Assembly (NCBI GenBank): GCA_004356105.1
Contig: SMYC01000260.1
Span: 1-33,432, forward strand
DNA from: Acidobacteriota bacterium
Lineage (GTDB): Bacteria > Acidobacteriota > Vicinamibacteria > Marinacidobacterales > SMYC01
DNA length: 33,432 bases
Reading direction: 5' to 3'
The notes beneath the pieces were generated by a model. It was not told where the DNA came from and did not search any database. It was given only the letters and a program-made list of their open reading frames with translations. Made by a program: the position numbers and the translations under genes. Position 1 is the stretch's first letter, and the number at the start of each line of letters is the position of its first letter. Positions 31,928 through 33,432 of this stretch are shown in pieces.

Positions 31928-33432
31928 TCACTTTCGCGTTGCCTGAAGCTCACGAACGCGATCCTTGACGTCACGAAAGCGAGCGTTGTCCTTGTAGATT
32001 TCCATGTAGAGCTCGAGCGCGCGCGCAGGCTCGCTCGCCGCTTGATGGGCTTGGGCAAGGTCGTAGCGGAGCCCTTGATACTCTTCGACGCGACGATCGG
32101 GCAGCCCCAACCCCTTGGAGAACCACTTGATGGCGATGTGGGGCATGCCTTTCTCCATGAAACATAAACCCAACATGCTGCAGCATTCGAGCCCACGGAC
32201 CTCGTCTTTGGCCGCGAGCTGGAACTCCGCGATGGCTTCGTCGGTGAGGCCCATCTCTTTGTAGGCGATCCCGAGGTTGTACCGTGTGTCGTAGTCCTCG
32301 GCTCCAAGCTGTTTTTCGACGCCCTTGCGGAACTCCTTGAATATCTGGTCGAGCCCCGGATCGGTCATCGGACCGTCAGGCTCGATGCCATCGTCATCGA
32401 CGGCTTGGGTACCGAAAATCTCGTCAGAAAGCTCTGAGGCCAAGTCGATGAACGGTTCTCCCGACCCTCGCGAAAAATCCATCGACCCGGGCGCGGGAGA
32501 GTCGACAAGCGACTCGATACTCATGTCGTCCAATCCGTCGTGAGACGCGTCGGGTAGAGCCGCCGCCAACGGGTCCTGTTCGACCTCGAGACTTTTTGGA
32601 GCCTCGAAGCTCGGAGCCGTCGCTGGGGCGGACCGGGAAGGCTCGGTCGGTTTGGCCGAGAATCCGAGCTCTTCGAGCTTGGCAGCGACGGCTTCTTCCC
32701 CGGGATGTTGCTTTTGAAGCTCGCGCAACGTATCCCGGGCATCCTCGTAGAGGCCCAACGCGATGTACTCATCGACTTCTGCAAGCTCGAGAGCCACGGG
32801 GCTCGCTGGTGCGGTCGGGGCCGGGGCCGACGCGCGCGGCTCGAGGACAGGCTCTTCAGGCGGCGTCGGAATTGCCGCCACAGCATCGTCACGCTCTTCG
32901 ACGAAAACCATCTCGTCGACCGCGGGAATATCGATTTCGATGTCGTCGACCGACGGTACGTCCGCGGGAACATTGACTTGGATGTCGACCAACGGAGTGT
33001 CCGGAAGGTCTACGAGGTCGTCGTCGTCATCCGCCAAGCCTTTGGGAAGCTCCACCGAAAAATCTTCGTGGTCGTCGTCGTCGGAGACCGGGACGGAAAA
33101 ATTATCGAGCTCGTCGTTGCTTTTGACGTCCGGTGAGCTCTGAGCAACATCACTCAGATCAACCTCGACGGCAAAGTTCTCACCCCCGGCCTCGGGCTCG
33201 ACGGAAACTTCGAACTCCTCCTCGTCGAGCGAAATCTGAAGCGCCGCCCCTTCGTCCTCGGAATCGCCGATCGCGAAATTGTCATCCTCTACGACAACGG
33301 CGAATTCCTCCTCCTCGCCGGCGTCGTCCCCAACTTCCTTCCCAACTTCCTTCCCGACTTCCTTCCCAACTTCCTTCCCAACTTCCTTCCCGACTTCCTT
33401 GAAGACCGGCGCGTCCTCGAGGCGTGGGCTCG
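31928..33432 (-). CDS. Acidic TPR protein, N-terminus outside the window
   Basis: The minus-strand frame is open from the TGA/TAA-type stop at 31928 to the window edge (at least 501 codons). The first available start-like codon at 33055 is a GTG inside a longer frame, so it should not be taken as the start. The visible N-terminal part is highly acidic and low-complexity, with a (GKEV)6 tract (33329-33400) and recurring short motifs such as ENFAVEV, DNFSVPV, DFSVEL and EEFEVSV separated by Asp/Glu runs. A FimV-like helical hairpin follows (EVDEYIALGLYEDARDTLRE), then more disordered sequence, and C-terminal TPRs (DTRYNLGIAYKEMGLTDEAI, GMPHIAIKWFSKGLGLP). No signal or membrane segment is visible. 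It may be a scaffold with many peptide-docking motifs; function unknown. Confidence 0.85.
   Translation of the reverse strand, partial: SPRLEDAPVFKEVGKEVGKEVGKEVGKEVGKEVGDDAGEEEEFAVVVEDDNFAIGDSEDEGAALQISLDEEEFEVSVEPEAGGENFAVEVDLSDVAQSSPDVKSNDELDNFSVPVSDDDDHEDFSVELPKGLADDDDDLVDLPDTPLVDIQVNVPADVPSVDDIEIDIPAVDEMVFVEERDDAVAAIPTPPEEPVLEPRASAPAPTAPASPVALELAEVDEYIALGLYEDARDTLRELQKQHPGEEAVAAKLEELGFSAKPTEPSRSAPATAPSFEAPKSLEVEQDPLAAALPDASHDGLDDMSIESLVDSPAPGSMDFSRGSGEPFIDLASELSDEIFGTQAVDDDGIEPDGPMTDPGLDQIFKEFRKGVEKQLGAEDYDTRYNLGIAYKEMGLTDEAIAEFQLAAKDEVRGLECCSMLGLCFMEKGMPHIAIKWFSKGLGLPDRRVEEYQGLRYDLAQAHQAASEPARALELYMEIYKDNARFRDVKDRVRELQATRK
33329..33400 (-). repeat. In-frame 12-bp tandem repeat encoding (GKEV)6
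   Basis: Six 12-bp units, plus-strand CCCAACTTCCTT or CCCGACTTCCTT, arranged as AAC, AAC, GAC twice. The tract is therefore a perfect duplication of a 36-bp unit. It stays in frame with the acidic TPR protein and is likely variable in length between strains. Confidence 0.85.

Noticed and set aside
33329..33400. CRISPR or minisatellite outside coding sequence
   Set aside because: The 12-bp units keep the reading frame of the acidic TPR protein and have no spacers.

Overview
The window looks like a chromosome segment of a GC-rich (about 58-60% by eye) diderm bacterium, most plausibly an uncultured Acidobacteriota relative. The diderm call rests on LolA, a secretin, muropeptide ligase Mpl and an LD-carboxypeptidase. 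The phylum is an inference from the mix of PEGA/FHA/Ser-Thr-kinase proteins, DUF4097 proteins and abundant short intergenic repeats. No tRNA, rRNA or CRISPR array was seen.

Left part (1-6223): the 3' end of a possible LOG-family gene, a metallo-beta-lactamase-fold hydrolase, a secreted alkaline phosphatase, then a translationally coupled minus-strand set: ECF sigma factor, zinc-finger anti-sigma factor and DUF4097 surface/periplasmic protein. Divergent from it lies the most striking gene: a SurA_N-DsbA-like lipoprotein interrupted by one in-frame TGA exactly at the first cysteine of the CPFC redox motif. The frame is intact on both sides and a SECIS-like hairpin with a GGUC-containing loop follows at suitable spacing. 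I read it as a selenoprotein (U-x-x-C), which ordinary gene calling would split in two or call a pseudogene.

Middle part (6220-15438): a 481-bp non-coding element with 38-bp terminal inverted repeats sits on the selenoprotein stop codon, followed by a low-GC small cysteine-rich gene. Then come lolA, a TPR-secretin lipoprotein, a divergent pair (cNMP-binding/FHA protein and GAF-HD-GYP phosphodiesterase) with near-consensus promoters, an unknown helical protein, and a GAF histidine kinase. A second repeat cluster (15055-15438) holds a perfect 99-bp inverted copy of part of the first element.

Right part (15439-33432): a long block entirely on the minus strand. Read in transcription order it holds an acidic TPR protein (5' end outside the window), a small membrane protein, a ThiE-like enzyme, an alpha-repeat protein, a RodZ-like HTH membrane protein, a second alpha-repeat protein, a J-domain TPR protein, a PP2C phosphatase, a PEGA-tailed transmembrane Ser/Thr kinase, a TPR-NHL propeller protein, a TPR-PEGA-PDZ protein, a transmembrane FHA sensor with repeated TVML-type threonine motifs, a small FHA protein, YqeY, LD-carboxypeptidase and Mpl. 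Short overlaps (often ATGA) suggest coupled operons. Together these look like a phosphothreonine signalling system facing the envelope, followed by genes for peptidoglycan recycling.
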